A stretch of DNA of 64,000 bases, taken from Cellulophaga sp. L1A9 (GTDB taxonomy: Bacteria > Bacteroidota > Bacteroidia > Flavobacteriales > Flavobacteriaceae). Shown piece by piece: positions 1 to 7,872 of this stretch (position 1 is the stretch's first letter; each line of letters starts with the position of its first letter). Made by a program: the position numbers and the translations under genes. Location: positions 4,216,001-4,280,000 of the forward strand of contig NZ_CP047027.1 of assembly GCF_009797025.1 (NCBI RefSeq), read 5' to 3'. Under the pieces are notes generated by a model. The model worked only from the letters and a program-made list of their open reading frames with translations. It was not told the origin of the DNA and did no database searches.

Positions 1-2
1 GT

Positions 3-179
3 ATTTCCAGAGATTTTATTGCCAAAAAGAACGATTCTTTAGATTTAGGTTTAATTGCAGACGATAGCATTACCAAAGCCGAAGACATTGGCGAACCTAT
101 AGACATTGCCAAAGAAGCCTTAACAGAATTAACCAGCATTACCAAGGAGTTGAATGCCATAATTAAAGCATTAAACTAG
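3..179 (+). CDS. hsdM: HsdM, type I DNA methyltransferase subunit (C-terminal fragment)
   Basis: Only the last 58 codons are inside the window; the 5' part lies upstream. The frame is open from base 3 to the TAG at 177-179, which directly abuts the ATG of hsdS at 180. The tail is helical and rich in Ile, Ala, Lys and Asp (ending TKELNAIIKALN), as expected for the C-terminal helical part of type I modification subunits that packs against HsdS. The assignment rests mainly on the fused position with hsdS. In the family, HsdM transfers a methyl group from S-adenosylmethionine to adenine within the site chosen by HsdS. Codon use is less AT-biased than in the following target-recognition and Septu-like genes. 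Confidence 0.72.
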   Translation: MSRDFIAKKNDSLDLGLIADDSITKAEDIGEPIDIAKEALTELTSITKELNAIIKALN

Positions 180-1853
180 ATGGAAAATAAGTCACCAAAG
201 AATTGGGTTGAAACTAAACTAGATGAAGTTGTACTTTCTAAAAAGGGAAAGAAACCGAAAATTCTAAATGAAGTTGAATTTGAAGGTTCTGTGCCTTATC
301 TAGATATTAAGGCTTTTGAAAAGAATGAAATTAGAAGATATGCAGATGTCGAATCTTCTAATTTAATAATTGAATCTGAAATTGGTATTGTTTGGGATGG
401 AGCAAGAAGTGGTTGGGTAAGTAAAGGGAAAAAAGGAGCAGTTGGTTCTACAATAGCTATTGTAAAGCCAATAAATATTGACTCTGATTTTTTATATAGA
501 TTTCTTCAATCAAAATTTGATTATTTAAATACAAATACAAGAGGGACAGGGATTCCTCACGTAGATCCGAAAGTTTTATGGAATATAGATTTTCCACTTC
601 CACCACTAGCAGAACAACAGCGCATTGTTGCCAAACTAGACGATTTATTTGGGCATTTAGATACTCTTAAAACCCGTTTAAAAAGCATACCACAAATCCT
701 TAAAAACTTTAGACAAGCGGTGTTAACCCAAGCGGTAACTGGTAAACTTACTGAGGCATGGCGTGTTGGGAAGGAGTTGGATTCTTATTTGAAAATAATT
801 ATTAAAAACAGAAAGGAGTATTATATAAAAAGAATTGAAAGCGCAAAGATTAATGGTGATAGAAAGCCAAAAAAATTAGATGAAACAGATTTCGAATTTT
901 ATAATTACGAATCAAATGTTAAAATGCCAAAAGGTTGGAAATTAGCTAATTTAAAAAATATTGCAGATTTATTGACTGATGGAGAACATGCAACACCTAG
1001 AAGGACAGAAAGTGGGTATTATTTATTGTCAGCTAGAAATGTTCGAGATGGTTTTATCTCTTTAGAAAAAGTTGATTATGTTCCTGAAGACGAATATTTA
1101 AGAATTAAAAAGAGATGTAATCCAGAATTTAAAGATGTTCTAATCTCTTGCTCAGGTTCAGTTGGTAGGGTTTCAACAGTACCTAAAGATTTGGAATTCG
1201 TTATGGTACGAAGTGCTGCTTTAGTGAAGTTGCAATCAAATAAAGAGATTTCCAAATTTGTAGAGCTTTCGCTAAGATCAAGAGTTGTACAAAATCAAAT
1301 TTTAACACTTCAAAAATCAACTGCTCAGGCAAATCTTTTCTTGGGGCAAATTGGAAAAATTGTTATTCCAATACCTTCGAAAGAAGAACAAACCGAAATC
1401 GTAAAACGTGTAGAACATTTATTTGCTAAAGCAGATACTATAGAAGCTCAATACCAAAGCCTAAAAACAAAAATAGACAGTTTACCACAAGCCATATTAG
1501 CCAAAGCCTTTGAAGGTGAGTTGGTAGAGCAGTTAGATACAGATGGTGATGCTAAGGAGTTGTTGGAGGAGATACTGAAGTTGAAAGCGGAGGAAAAAAA
1601 GAAACCAAGAAAAAAATCAACGAAGAAAAGTAATATTAAGATTTCAAAAAAGAAAATAATAAAACCAAATCCTGAATTTCCTCTTTATTCAGTTTTGTTA
1701 AATTATTCAAAAGGTTTATCCGAAAAAGAATTGTATAAACTTTCTGGTTTGACCCAACATTTGTTTTTAACTCAATTTGATAAGGAACTTGAATCAGGTA
1801 TGATTAAATATGATGTTGAAAACAAAATATTGGTTAAGGTGGTGAGCAAATGA
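180..1853 (+). CDS. hsdS: HsdS, type I restriction-modification specificity subunit
   Basis: This subunit chooses the bipartite DNA target of a type I restriction-modification complex. The 557 residues show the usual duplicated plan: target-recognition domain 1 (about 1-140), a helical conserved region (about 141-190, with PPLAEQQRIVAKLDDLF), domain 2 (about 240-395), and a second helical conserved region (about 400-451, with EEQTEIVKRVEHLFAKAD and AILAKAFEGELVE). The protein is longer than the usual 400-450 residues: after a Lys-rich linker (about 470-497) comes an extra C-terminal domain of about 60 residues that I do not recognise. The ATG directly abuts the hsdM stop, and the 3' end overlaps the next gene by 4 bp (ATGA). 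The recognition domains look more AT-rich than the helical repeats, as expected if recognition domains are exchanged by recombination. No hsdR is visible; it may lie upstream of the window. Confidence 0.93.
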   Translation: MENKSPKNWVETKLDEVVLSKKGKKPKILNEVEFEGSVPYLDIKAFEKNEIRRYADVESSNLIIESEIGIVWDGARSGWVSKGKKGAVGSTIAIVKPINIDSDFLYRFLQSKFDYLNTNTRGTGIPHVDPKVLWNIDFPLPPLAEQQRIVAKLDDLFGHLDTLKTRLKSIPQILKNFRQAVLTQAVTGKLTEAWRVGKELDSYLKIIIKNRKEYYIKRIESAKINGDRKPKKLDETDFEFYNYESNVKMPKGWKLANLKNIADLLTDGEHATPRRTESGYYLLSARNVRDGFISLEKVDYVPEDEYLRIKKRCNPEFKDVLISCSGSVGRVSTVPKDLEFVMVRSAALVKLQSNKEISKFVELSLRSRVVQNQILTLQKSTAQANLFLGQIGKIVIPIPSKEEQTEIVKRVEHLFAKADTIEAQYQSLKTKIDSLPQAILAKAFEGELVEQLDTDGDAKELLEEILKLKAEEKKKPRKKSTKKSNIKISKKKIIKPNPEFPLYSVLLNYSKGLSEKELYKLSGLTQHLFLTQFDKELESGMIKYDVENKILVKVVSK

Positions 1854-3454
1854 GAATAAATAAATTATATATTCATAAATATAAAAATCTAAAAGAATTC
1901 AAAATAGATTTTTCTAACTCTTATTACATAAGTGTATTACTTGGTAAGAATGGAACTGGAAAATCTAATTTTTTTGAGTTCCTAACTATTGTTTTTAAAT
2001 GTTTGGATTTAGCTGATAGTCCAGCTACATTTAAAGAGTTTTTTAAAAATGAACTTCAATCTATGAGTGAGGTTTATACCGATTTTAGTTTAGATTATAC
2101 TATTAATAGTAATAAAGTTAGAATAGTACTAGAGGGTAATGATTTGAAAATTAGAGATGTAATACGTACTTCTAGCATGCCGTTTTCACAATTTTCATCA
2201 AAAAAAGAACAACTATTTCCTTCTCATGTGATAGGGTATTATTCTGGAAGAAACGGAAGGTTTGAAGGATTATTTGATAAACATATTGCGGATGCAGAAC
2301 AAGCTATTATAGATGTTAAAAATGCACAGGATAAAAAAGATGATCAGGAACTTAAAGCTTATCAGGAAGGAATTATAATTCCTGAAAAAGATAAAGTGAT
2401 AATTCCAGAGGAGATTTTTAGAAACTTGTTTTTTGCAAAACATCAATACTCACAACTATTGTTATTAACTCTATTTGCGTTTAAAAATAAAAATAGTGCG
2501 ATTGATGTTTTGCTAAAAGAATACCTCAAAATTGATGGATTTCAGCAGTTCTCGTTGACTTTAAAAAGCCCAGAATTTAATTCCAAAATTTCATATGATG
2601 ATGGTGTCGAAAAATTTTGGGGAGCAGCAGGTTCTGCATTAGATAGTGCTTCTTTTTTATATCGTATTTCTAAAAGATCATTAATACTTCCAATTGAGCA
2701 GGTAAATGCTATGAACATTAAAAGCTCAAAAAAAGAAGCAATTACTTTTTTAGTAAATGCAGAAAAATTTATTGAAGAAGTTACTGAAGAGTATGACAAT
2801 GATATGGCTGAAACATTCCGTCACTTGGAGAGTTTGTATCTATCGGATTTATTACAAGAAATTGTTCTTGATGTAAAACGAGGAGAAGATATTATATCAT
2901 TTTCTAATTTAAGTGAGGGAGAGCAGCAAATGATAGCAACATTAGGGTTGATGATTATTACAGGTACAAAAAATAGTTTGTATTTACTTGATGAACCAGA
3001 TACGCATCTTAACCCTAAATGGCAAAGAGAATACATAAACATTATTAAACAAATGGCTAAAGAAGATGATAACAGCCATATTATGATAGGTACACACAGT
3101 CCTTTTATTCCTCAATCAGTAGTTGCTTCTGATTTAATTTTATTCAAAAAAATAGAGAACAAAACTGAAGTACGAAAATTAGATAATATGCATACTTGGA
3201 AAATCGATCAGATTTTAACTAGTGAAATTTATGAGCTTCAAACAACTAGAGCATCAGATATAGAATATGCTATAACTAGAAGAGATCAATTAAGGTCTTT
3301 AGGAAGGGAATTAAGAGATAGTGAAATAGAGGAGCTTAGGGATATTGAAATAACAATCGAAGATCTGGGGGTAGGAAGAACTTCATATGAAGTGAAATTG
3401 AATGAGCGAATGAAAAAATTGTCGGAAATATTTAGTAAAGTCGATAATTCATGA
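1850..3454 (+). CDS. ptuA: Restriction-associated AAA/ABC-type ATPase, Septu PtuA-like
   Basis: A 534-residue SMC/ABC-like ATPase. Walker A is GKNGTGKS at residues 32-39, the ABC signature is LSEGEQQM at about 354, Walker B is LYLLDEPDTHLNP at about 376-388, and an H-loop-like IGTHSPF follows at about 412. The central part is helical. It overlaps hsdS by 4 bp and the next HNH gene by 4 bp, so the three are probably co-translated. An ATPase of this type with a small HNH partner is the arrangement of the Septu anti-phage system, in which PtuA is thought to sense infection and control PtuB. Related ATPases are also known as restriction-system-associated ATPases next to type I systems. The family call is good. 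That it forms an active Septu system is inference. Confidence 0.8.
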   Translation: MRINKLYIHKYKNLKEFKIDFSNSYYISVLLGKNGTGKSNFFEFLTIVFKCLDLADSPATFKEFFKNELQSMSEVYTDFSLDYTINSNKVRIVLEGNDLKIRDVIRTSSMPFSQFSSKKEQLFPSHVIGYYSGRNGRFEGLFDKHIADAEQAIIDVKNAQDKKDDQELKAYQEGIIIPEKDKVIIPEEIFRNLFFAKHQYSQLLLLTLFAFKNKNSAIDVLLKEYLKIDGFQQFSLTLKSPEFNSKISYDDGVEKFWGAAGSALDSASFLYRISKRSLILPIEQVNAMNIKSSKKEAITFLVNAEKFIEEVTEEYDNDMAETFRHLESLYLSDLLQEIVLDVKRGEDIISFSNLSEGEQQMIATLGLMIITGTKNSLYLLDEPDTHLNPKWQREYINIIKQMAKEDDNSHIMIGTHSPFIPQSVVASDLILFKKIENKTEVRKLDNMHTWKIDQILTSEIYELQTTRASDIEYAITRRDQLRSLGRELRDSEIEELRDIEITIEDLGVGRTSYEVKLNERMKKLSEIFSKVDNS

Positions 3455-4272
3455 TAAAAGTAAATAAAACAGATGTAATTCCAGGTCGCCTTGTTAAGGA
3501 AGGTTTAGAAGAGAAAGTGAAGGATATGCTTGATTTTGTGTGTGATTCTAAACCTTATACAAATACCGAAATAGGTAGTGTTAAAAAAGCTTTTAAAAAT
3601 GTAATTTACGGTCATGTTACCGTAAAAGATCAATTAAAATTAGAACAATATAATAAATGTTGTTATTGTGAAAGTAAATTCACAACTAACAGTCCAGGAG
3701 ATGTAGAGCATTTTAGACCTAAAGGAAGATATAAAATACCAGGTGTTTCAGGTTATAAAAAACCAGGTTATTATTGGTTAGCATATGATTGGAACAATTT
3801 GTTTTTCTCATGTGAAGTATGTAATAGAGAGTATAAAAAAGAAAATTTTCCTCTTTTTGAAGATTGTGACAGAGCTATACCACATTTGAAAAATCACCTT
3901 ATTAGATCTGAAAAACCAATTTTAATATGTCCAAATGAAAATCCTTCAAATCATTTAGAATTTCAAGAAGATACAATAATAGCTAAAGACATAAGAGGTA
4001 AGATGTCAATTAAATATTATGGTTTAAAACGTAAAGGGTTATTAGATGATAGATTATCATCATTTAATAGCTTAAAAAGCATTGGCCCTTTAAAAGGAGA
4101 CTTAAATAGAGTAACTCAAGATATAGTTGATTTAATTAATGATGGGTTAAATGAAAGTTATACAGTAGACAGTTTAAAGGAGATTTTTCAATTAAATAAT
4201 GATTTTATCACAGATTCAATTAGTGATTCTGGAGAGTTTTCTTTAATGGCTAGAACAAGTTTTAGCATTTAA
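3451..4272 (+). CDS. ptuB: HNH endonuclease, Septu PtuB-like (TIGR02646-type)
   Basis: A 273-residue predicted nuclease. The first zinc knuckle is CCYCESKF (about 69-76), followed by the HNH core DVEHFRPKGRY (about 84-94) and a second knuckle CEVCNREYKK (about 120-129), with YYWLAYDWNNLFFSC between them. This order is characteristic of the HNH family paired with PtuA ATPases and also found with retron effector modules. By family it should cleave nucleic acid when released or activated by its ATPase. The start overlaps ptuA (ATGA at 3451-3454). No reverse transcriptase or retron RNA was seen nearby, so this is the stand-alone or type I-associated form. Like its neighbours it is AT-rich. Confidence 0.82.
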   Translation: MIKVNKTDVIPGRLVKEGLEEKVKDMLDFVCDSKPYTNTEIGSVKKAFKNVIYGHVTVKDQLKLEQYNKCCYCESKFTTNSPGDVEHFRPKGRYKIPGVSGYKKPGYYWLAYDWNNLFFSCEVCNREYKKENFPLFEDCDRAIPHLKNHLIRSEKPILICPNENPSNHLEFQEDTIIAKDIRGKMSIKYYGLKRKGLLDDRLSSFNSLKSIGPLKGDLNRVTQDIVDLINDGLNESYTVDSLKEIFQLNNDFITDSISDSGEFSLMARTSFSI

Positions 4273-4307
4273 CATGATTCATTATGTTTTGGTAATAAAT
4301 TTAATAT

Positions 4308-5108
4308 ATGGATAATACATTTGAAATTAATAAAATTGTAAATTATTTAAAGCAATATAAAAATCAGTTACCCGAACTTTATACCTGGAATCCTAAAATT
4401 GAAAAATTAATAGCCTTAAATGTAATTACATCAAAAGATATTTTAGTTCTTAATGGCTTGAGTTTTTATGAAAAAGAAATACTATTAAAGCAAAAGTTAC
4501 ATGTAAAGTTGAATGTATATTTTGAGTCAGATAAAGAGTTGTTTTATAAGCTATGTCTATGGATTATAAAAGATTGGGGAGGAATTTTAGGAGCAAAAGA
4601 TACAGACACATTAACTGTAATTGATAATTTTCTAAACTCAGAGTCACCCAGTTTTAAGAGAATTGCAAGTACCTCTAAAGTTGGCGCATTTATGTTTCCT
4701 GAAAAGTACATTATTTATGATTCTAGAGTAGCCTATGCCTTAAACTGGATTATTCTTTCAGAAAATACAGGGAGCCATTTTTTTCCTATCCCTAATGGAA
4801 GAAACTCCAAAATGATGGCTTTTGATATGAATGTTTTAATTCGCCTAAAACATTTAGAAAACTATTGTCCAGAGAGCTTAGAAGATATGGATGAGCGTCA
4901 ATATGTAAAACGACGAGATAAAACTTTATTTATACCGGAAAAAGAAGCATATTTGGAACTTAACAAACTAATAAGAGCCATTAGTGCTGAGCTTTGGGAA
5001 GGTGAACAGGCTAAAATGCTTTATTATACTGAGATGCTTCTTTTCTCAATTGCTGATAGGGAAATTTTTGATGATATAACTAAACGTATTAAGTTAAACA
5101 TTACTTAG
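4308..5108 (+). CDS. Unrecognised 266-residue protein downstream of the PtuAB-like pair
   Basis: I do not recognise this gene with confidence. It begins 35 bp after ptuB on the same strand and shares its AT-rich composition, so it probably belongs to the same transcript and defence locus. The protein looks soluble and mostly helical, with no signal peptide or membrane segment. Distinctive stretches are KVGAFMFPEKYIIYDSRVAY (about 125-144), FPIPNGRNSKM (about 158-168) and, near the end, ELNKLIRAISAELWEGEQ followed by YTEMLLFSIAD. The phrase IYDSRVAYALNW and the C-terminal helices are loosely like the helical OGG/HhH-GPD-fold proteins found beside restriction genes, which would suggest DNA binding, but I see no clear catalytic Lys/Asp pair. 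It could be a third component or a regulator of the Septu-like pair. Confidence 0.7.
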   Translation: MDNTFEINKIVNYLKQYKNQLPELYTWNPKIEKLIALNVITSKDILVLNGLSFYEKEILLKQKLHVKLNVYFESDKELFYKLCLWIIKDWGGILGAKDTDTLTVIDNFLNSESPSFKRIASTSKVGAFMFPEKYIIYDSRVAYALNWIILSENTGSHFFPIPNGRNSKMMAFDMNVLIRLKHLENYCPESLEDMDERQYVKRRDKTLFIPEKEAYLELNKLIRAISAELWEGEQAKMLYYTEMLLFSIADREIFDDITKRIKLNIT

Positions 5109-5176
5109 TAATTCGATATTATTAAAAGGTTTAGAAATAAATCTTTTGGCAAGCACAAAAAGAGAAGTAAACATTG

Positions 5177-5565
5177 TCTTTTTCTGAGCTTTTTTATTTC
5201 GTTTTTTAAAGTTCCGGGATTCACTTCGTGCATCCCTTGTTTTTCACACCTGAGAATAAAGCTCAAATTGCTAGCGCAATTTATGGGCTTTTTTAGTTTG
5301 TTTTTTCAAGTACCCGGATTCACTTCGTGCATCCCTGGGTCTTCGCTCCTGACAATAAAGCTCAAATTGCTAGCGCAATTTATGAGTAATTTTCAAGTAT
5401 CGGGATTCACTTCGTGCATCCCTTGTTTTCCGCACCTGACAATAAAGCTCAAATTGCTAACGCAATTTCTGAGTAATTTTCAAGTTTCGGGATTCACTTC
5501 GTGCATCCCTTGATCTCCACACCTGAGAATAAAGCTCAAATTGCTAATGCAATTTATGGTCTTTT
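5177..5565. repeat. Tandem array of about four 87-99 bp units, each with two hairpins
   Basis: Four units begin near 5216, 5315, 5402 and 5489 (spacings 99, 87 and 87 bp); the tail of a fifth, decayed copy is visible at about 5177-5215. Each unit has hairpin A (GGGATTCAC, loop TTC, GTGCATCCC, with one T-C mismatch) and hairpin B (AAATTGC, a 4-nt loop, GCAATTT). The loop of B changes between copies (TAGC, TAGC, TAAC, TAAT) while both stem arms stay intact. Around copies 1 and 4, hairpin B is extended by AAAGCTC on one side and GGGCTTTTTT or GGTCTTTTTT on the other, which makes it look like an intrinsic terminator on the + strand. The array follows the last defence gene. An 81-codon open frame through it is a by-product of the 87 bp (29-codon) period. 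Confidence 0.85.
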
Positions 5566-5611
5566 TTATTTTAATTAATTTACAAAAACAATGTTTTTGA
5601 CATTTCTTAAA

Positions 5612-5646
5612 ATAAAAAAGCCCAATACCTTTCGGTATTGAGCTTT
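5612..5646 (-). terminator. Intrinsic terminator of tRNA-Ser
   Basis: On the - strand the hairpin AAAGCTCAATACC, loop GAAA, GGTATTGGGCTTT is followed by a T-rich tail, starting 9 nt after the tRNA 3' end. Its outer arms (AAAGCTC and GGGCTTTTTT) are the same as those of hairpin B in the neighbouring repeat array, so the array units may derive from terminators of this kind. Confidence 0.85.
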
Positions 5647-5654
5647 GCTCTAAG

Positions 5655-5739
5655 CGGAGAATGAGGGATTCGAACCCCCGGAGGTGTGACCCTCAACAGT
5701 TTTCAAGACTGCCGCATTCGACCACTCTGCCAATTCTCC
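5655..5739 (-). tRNA. tRNA-Ser(UGA)
   Basis: The 85-nt sequence folds as a class II tRNA. Acceptor arms are GGAGAAT and ATTCTCC with discriminator G. The anticodon stem CAGT/ACTG encloses loop CTTGAAA with anticodon TGA, there is a variable arm, and the T loop TTCGAAT is present. CCA is not encoded. It reads UCA-type serine codons. The 3' end points towards the defence genes at 1-5110, the usual orientation for islands inserted at a tRNA 3' end. Confidence 0.95.
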
Positions 5740-5774
5740 TGAGTGCCTCATCAGGTATTCCCTGAATGCGGGTG

Positions 5775-5782
5775 CAAATATA
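5775..5782 (-). promoter_or_regulatory. Probable -7 box of the tRNA-Ser promoter
   Basis: On the - strand the sequence is TATATTTG, an exact match to the Bacteroidota -7 consensus TAnnTTTG, 35 nt upstream of the mature tRNA 5' end. A clear -33 TTTG at the usual distance was not found, so the call rests on the -7 box and position. Confidence 0.5.
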
Positions 5783-5962
5783 TAAACCTTTTTTAAATAT
5801 TTACCCTGCTTTTGAAAATATTTTCACATTTTTTTCCTTTAAAATTGTAATTCTACTTTAGCAGTCTATTTTTTAGCGAATTACGAATAGGTATCGTTTT
5901 AAAAAAGTAATTTTACGGCAAGGTATTGTAGTATTTACACTGCTTATATTTAATATGATTTA

Positions 5963-6598
5963 ATGAATTCGAGTATAGACTCTTTACAATGGCGTTATGC
6001 CGTTAAAAAATTTGATACTTTTAAGCTTTTAAGTGAGGCTAAAATAAGCCTCTTAAAGGAGGCCTTTAATCTCACGGCAACTTCGTATGGATTACAGCCC
6101 ATAAAACTAATTGTAGTCTATAACAAAGCGCTTCAGCAGAACTTGGTTGCACATTCCTATAACCAACAACAAGTAGCACAAGCATCGCACCTCTTGGTGC
6201 TATGTGTTGAAACCAATATATCTGAAGCCTACATCAGAAATTATTTCAACTTAATTAAAGAAGTCAGAAATACGAGTGATGAAATTCTAAATCCGTTTCG
6301 CGATTCTTTAATTACTACCTTTTCTAAAATGGCGCCTGAAGAAGTAAAATCCTGGGCGACCAAACAAGCGTATTTGGCTTTGGGGAATTTGCTAACAGTT
6401 TGTGCCATGGAGCAGATAGATTCTTGCCCTATGGAAGGTTTTGTTCCGAGTAAATATGATGAACTTTTAGGGATAAAGGATATGGATTTAACTTCGGTCT
6501 TAGTACTGCCAGTAGGGTATAGGGCAGCAGATGATTTGTTTGCCAGCTTAGAAAAAGTACGAAAGCCGCTAACCGATTGTATTATTGAGATTAATTAG
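5963..6598 (+). CDS. NAD(P)H-dependent oxidoreductase, nitroreductase family
   Basis: A 211-residue, single-domain cytosolic protein of the FMN-binding nitroreductase fold. The N-terminal WRYAVKKFD (about 10-18) is the family's opening motif, where Arg and Lys contact FMN. The ATSYGLQPIKLIVV stretch (about 38-51) is the usual SSxNxQPW-like segment, and a C-terminal VLPVGYRAADD matches the family's GY region before the last helix. Such enzymes use NAD(P)H to reduce quinones, nitro compounds or flavins; the natural substrate cannot be deduced. It is transcribed alone, divergent from the tRNA-Ser gene. A separate promoter is likely for the next gene 80 bp downstream. Confidence 0.85.
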   Translation: MNSSIDSLQWRYAVKKFDTFKLLSEAKISLLKEAFNLTATSYGLQPIKLIVVYNKALQQNLVAHSYNQQQVAQASHLLVLCVETNISEAYIRNYFNLIKEVRNTSDEILNPFRDSLITTFSKMAPEEVKSWATKQAYLALGNLLTVCAMEQIDSCPMEGFVPSKYDELLGIKDMDLTSVLVLPVGYRAADDLFASLEKVRKPLTDCIIEIN

Positions 6599-6610
6599 TT
6601 GTCTTTAAGG

Positions 6611-6641
6611 TTTGAATAACGCGCTAAATCCGTTTAATTTG
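6611..6641 (+). promoter_or_regulatory. Candidate promoter for the DegT-type aminotransferase
   Basis: TTTG at 6611-6614 and TTAATTTG at 6634-6641 are separated by 19 bp, close to the Bacteroidota pattern (-33 TTTG, 19-21 bp, -7 TAnnTTTG; one mismatch). The -7 box sits in the loop of a 7-bp inverted repeat (AAATCCG and CGGATTT, 6626-6652). The ATG follows at 6679. Confidence 0.45.
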
Positions 6642-6678
6642 CAACCGGATTTCATGTTAACTTTATAATTAAAAAAAT

Positions 6679-7872
6679 ATGCCTGGATTTGAATTGTTCG
6701 GAGATGCGGAACGGAAAGAAGTCAATGATGTTTTAGATTCAGGAGTACTCATGCGTTACGGTTTTGACGGAGCCCGTAACGATTGGAAAGCAGTTAAATT
6801 AGAAAAGCTTTTAGCAGAACGCATGCAGACGCAATATGCGCAATTGGTGAGCAGTGGTACTGCTGCCTTAAGCGTAGCATTGGTCAGTGCGGGAATTGGT
6901 GCTGGAGATGAAGTGATCATACCTACATTTACCTTTGTGGCTACTTTTGAAGCCATTTTAGCAGTTGGTGCTATTCCTGTTTTAGTAGATATTGATGAAA
7001 CCTTAGGCTTAAATGCTAAAGCGGTAGAAAATGCAATTACGGAACAGACAAAGGCAATCATGCCCGTGCATATGTGCGGTTCTATGGTAGATTTAAATCC
7101 GTTGCTAAAATTATGTGCAAAACATGATTTGGTGTTGGTAGAAGACGCCTGCCAAGCTATTGGTGGTTCTTATGATAATAAACCGCTAGGGAGTATTGGA
7201 GATATAGGATGTTTCTCGTTTGATTATGTAAAAACAATTACCTGTGGTGAAGGCGGCGGACTAATTACAAACAATAAAGAGTATTATACCCATGCCGATC
7301 ATTATTCAGATCACGGGCATGATCATATTGGAAAAGATAGGGGAGCAGAAGGGCATCCTTTTTTGGGCTATAATTATAGAATATCAGAATTACATGCAGC
7401 GGTTGGTGTAGCTCAAATTCAGCGTTTGGATGAGTTTTTAGCCACTCAAAAAAAATACTATACAATTTTAGAGGACGCATTAAAAACAATTCCTGAAATT
7501 ACCTTTCGAAAAATACCAGAAGGTGGGGTTCAGAATTATTCTTTTATTAGTTTCTTTCTCCCTACAGAACAACTAGCAAAAACGGCACATACTTCTTTAG
7601 GACAGCACGGAGTAGATGCTTCTTTTTATTGGTATGATAACAACTGGCATTACCATACAAAATGGGAACATTTAAAAGAATTGAAATCTTTAAATCAGTT
7701 TTCAGAAACGATAGAAAAGGCCGTATTTACTTCTGAAGAAAAAGACTTCTCAGCTTCTGACCAAGTAATATCGCGCACCATCTCTTGCCTAATAAAATTA
7801 AGCTGGACGGAAGCGCAAGTACATGCCAGAGCAAAAGCTATGGTTAATGCTATTAAAGTAGTGCTAAGTTAG
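6679..7872 (+). CDS. DegT/DnrJ/EryC1/StrS-family PLP-dependent aminotransferase
   Basis: A 397-residue fold-type I PLP enzyme of the sugar aminotransferase family. Visible features are SSGTAALSVAL (phosphate binding, about 58-68), DEVIIPTFTFVAT, VEDACQAIGG (Asp that holds the pyridine nitrogen, about 155-164) and SFDYVKTITCGEGGG with the Schiff-base Lys at residue 185. Family members transfer an amino group from glutamate to a keto-sugar nucleotide, or act in related antibiotic and envelope sugar pathways. There are no sugar-nucleotide genes next to it, so the substrate is open. Its stop codon overlaps the convergent ribB stop by 4 bp (7869-7872), and no terminator separates them. Confidence 0.87.
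   Translation: MPGFELFGDAERKEVNDVLDSGVLMRYGFDGARNDWKAVKLEKLLAERMQTQYAQLVSSGTAALSVALVSAGIGAGDEVIIPTFTFVATFEAILAVGAIPVLVDIDETLGLNAKAVENAITEQTKAIMPVHMCGSMVDLNPLLKLCAKHDLVLVEDACQAIGGSYDNKPLGSIGDIGCFSFDYVKTITCGEGGGLITNNKEYYTHADHYSDHGHDHIGKDRGAEGHPFLGYNYRISELHAAVGVAQIQRLDEFLATQKKYYTILEDALKTIPEITFRKIPEGGVQNYSFISFFLPTEQLAKTAHTSLGQHGVDASFYWYDNNWHYHTKWEHLKELKSLNQFSETIEKAVFTSEEKDFSASDQVISRTISCLIKLSWTEAQVHARAKAMVNAIKVVLS

Noticed and set aside
1850..4272. Retron of the PtuAB-effector type
   Set aside because: The ATPase-HNH pair also occurs with retrons, but no reverse transcriptase gene or msr/msd-like RNA is present in the window.
5268..5513. 81-codon open frame on the + strand within the repeat array
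   Set aside because: It exists only because the repeat period is 87 bp, a multiple of three. The protein is a threefold repeat of hairpin-encoded sequence with no start context or homologue in mind.
5177..5565. CRISPR array
   Set aside because: The whole 87-99 bp unit repeats, including what would be the spacers, and there are no cas genes. The units are hairpin repeats, not repeat-spacer units.
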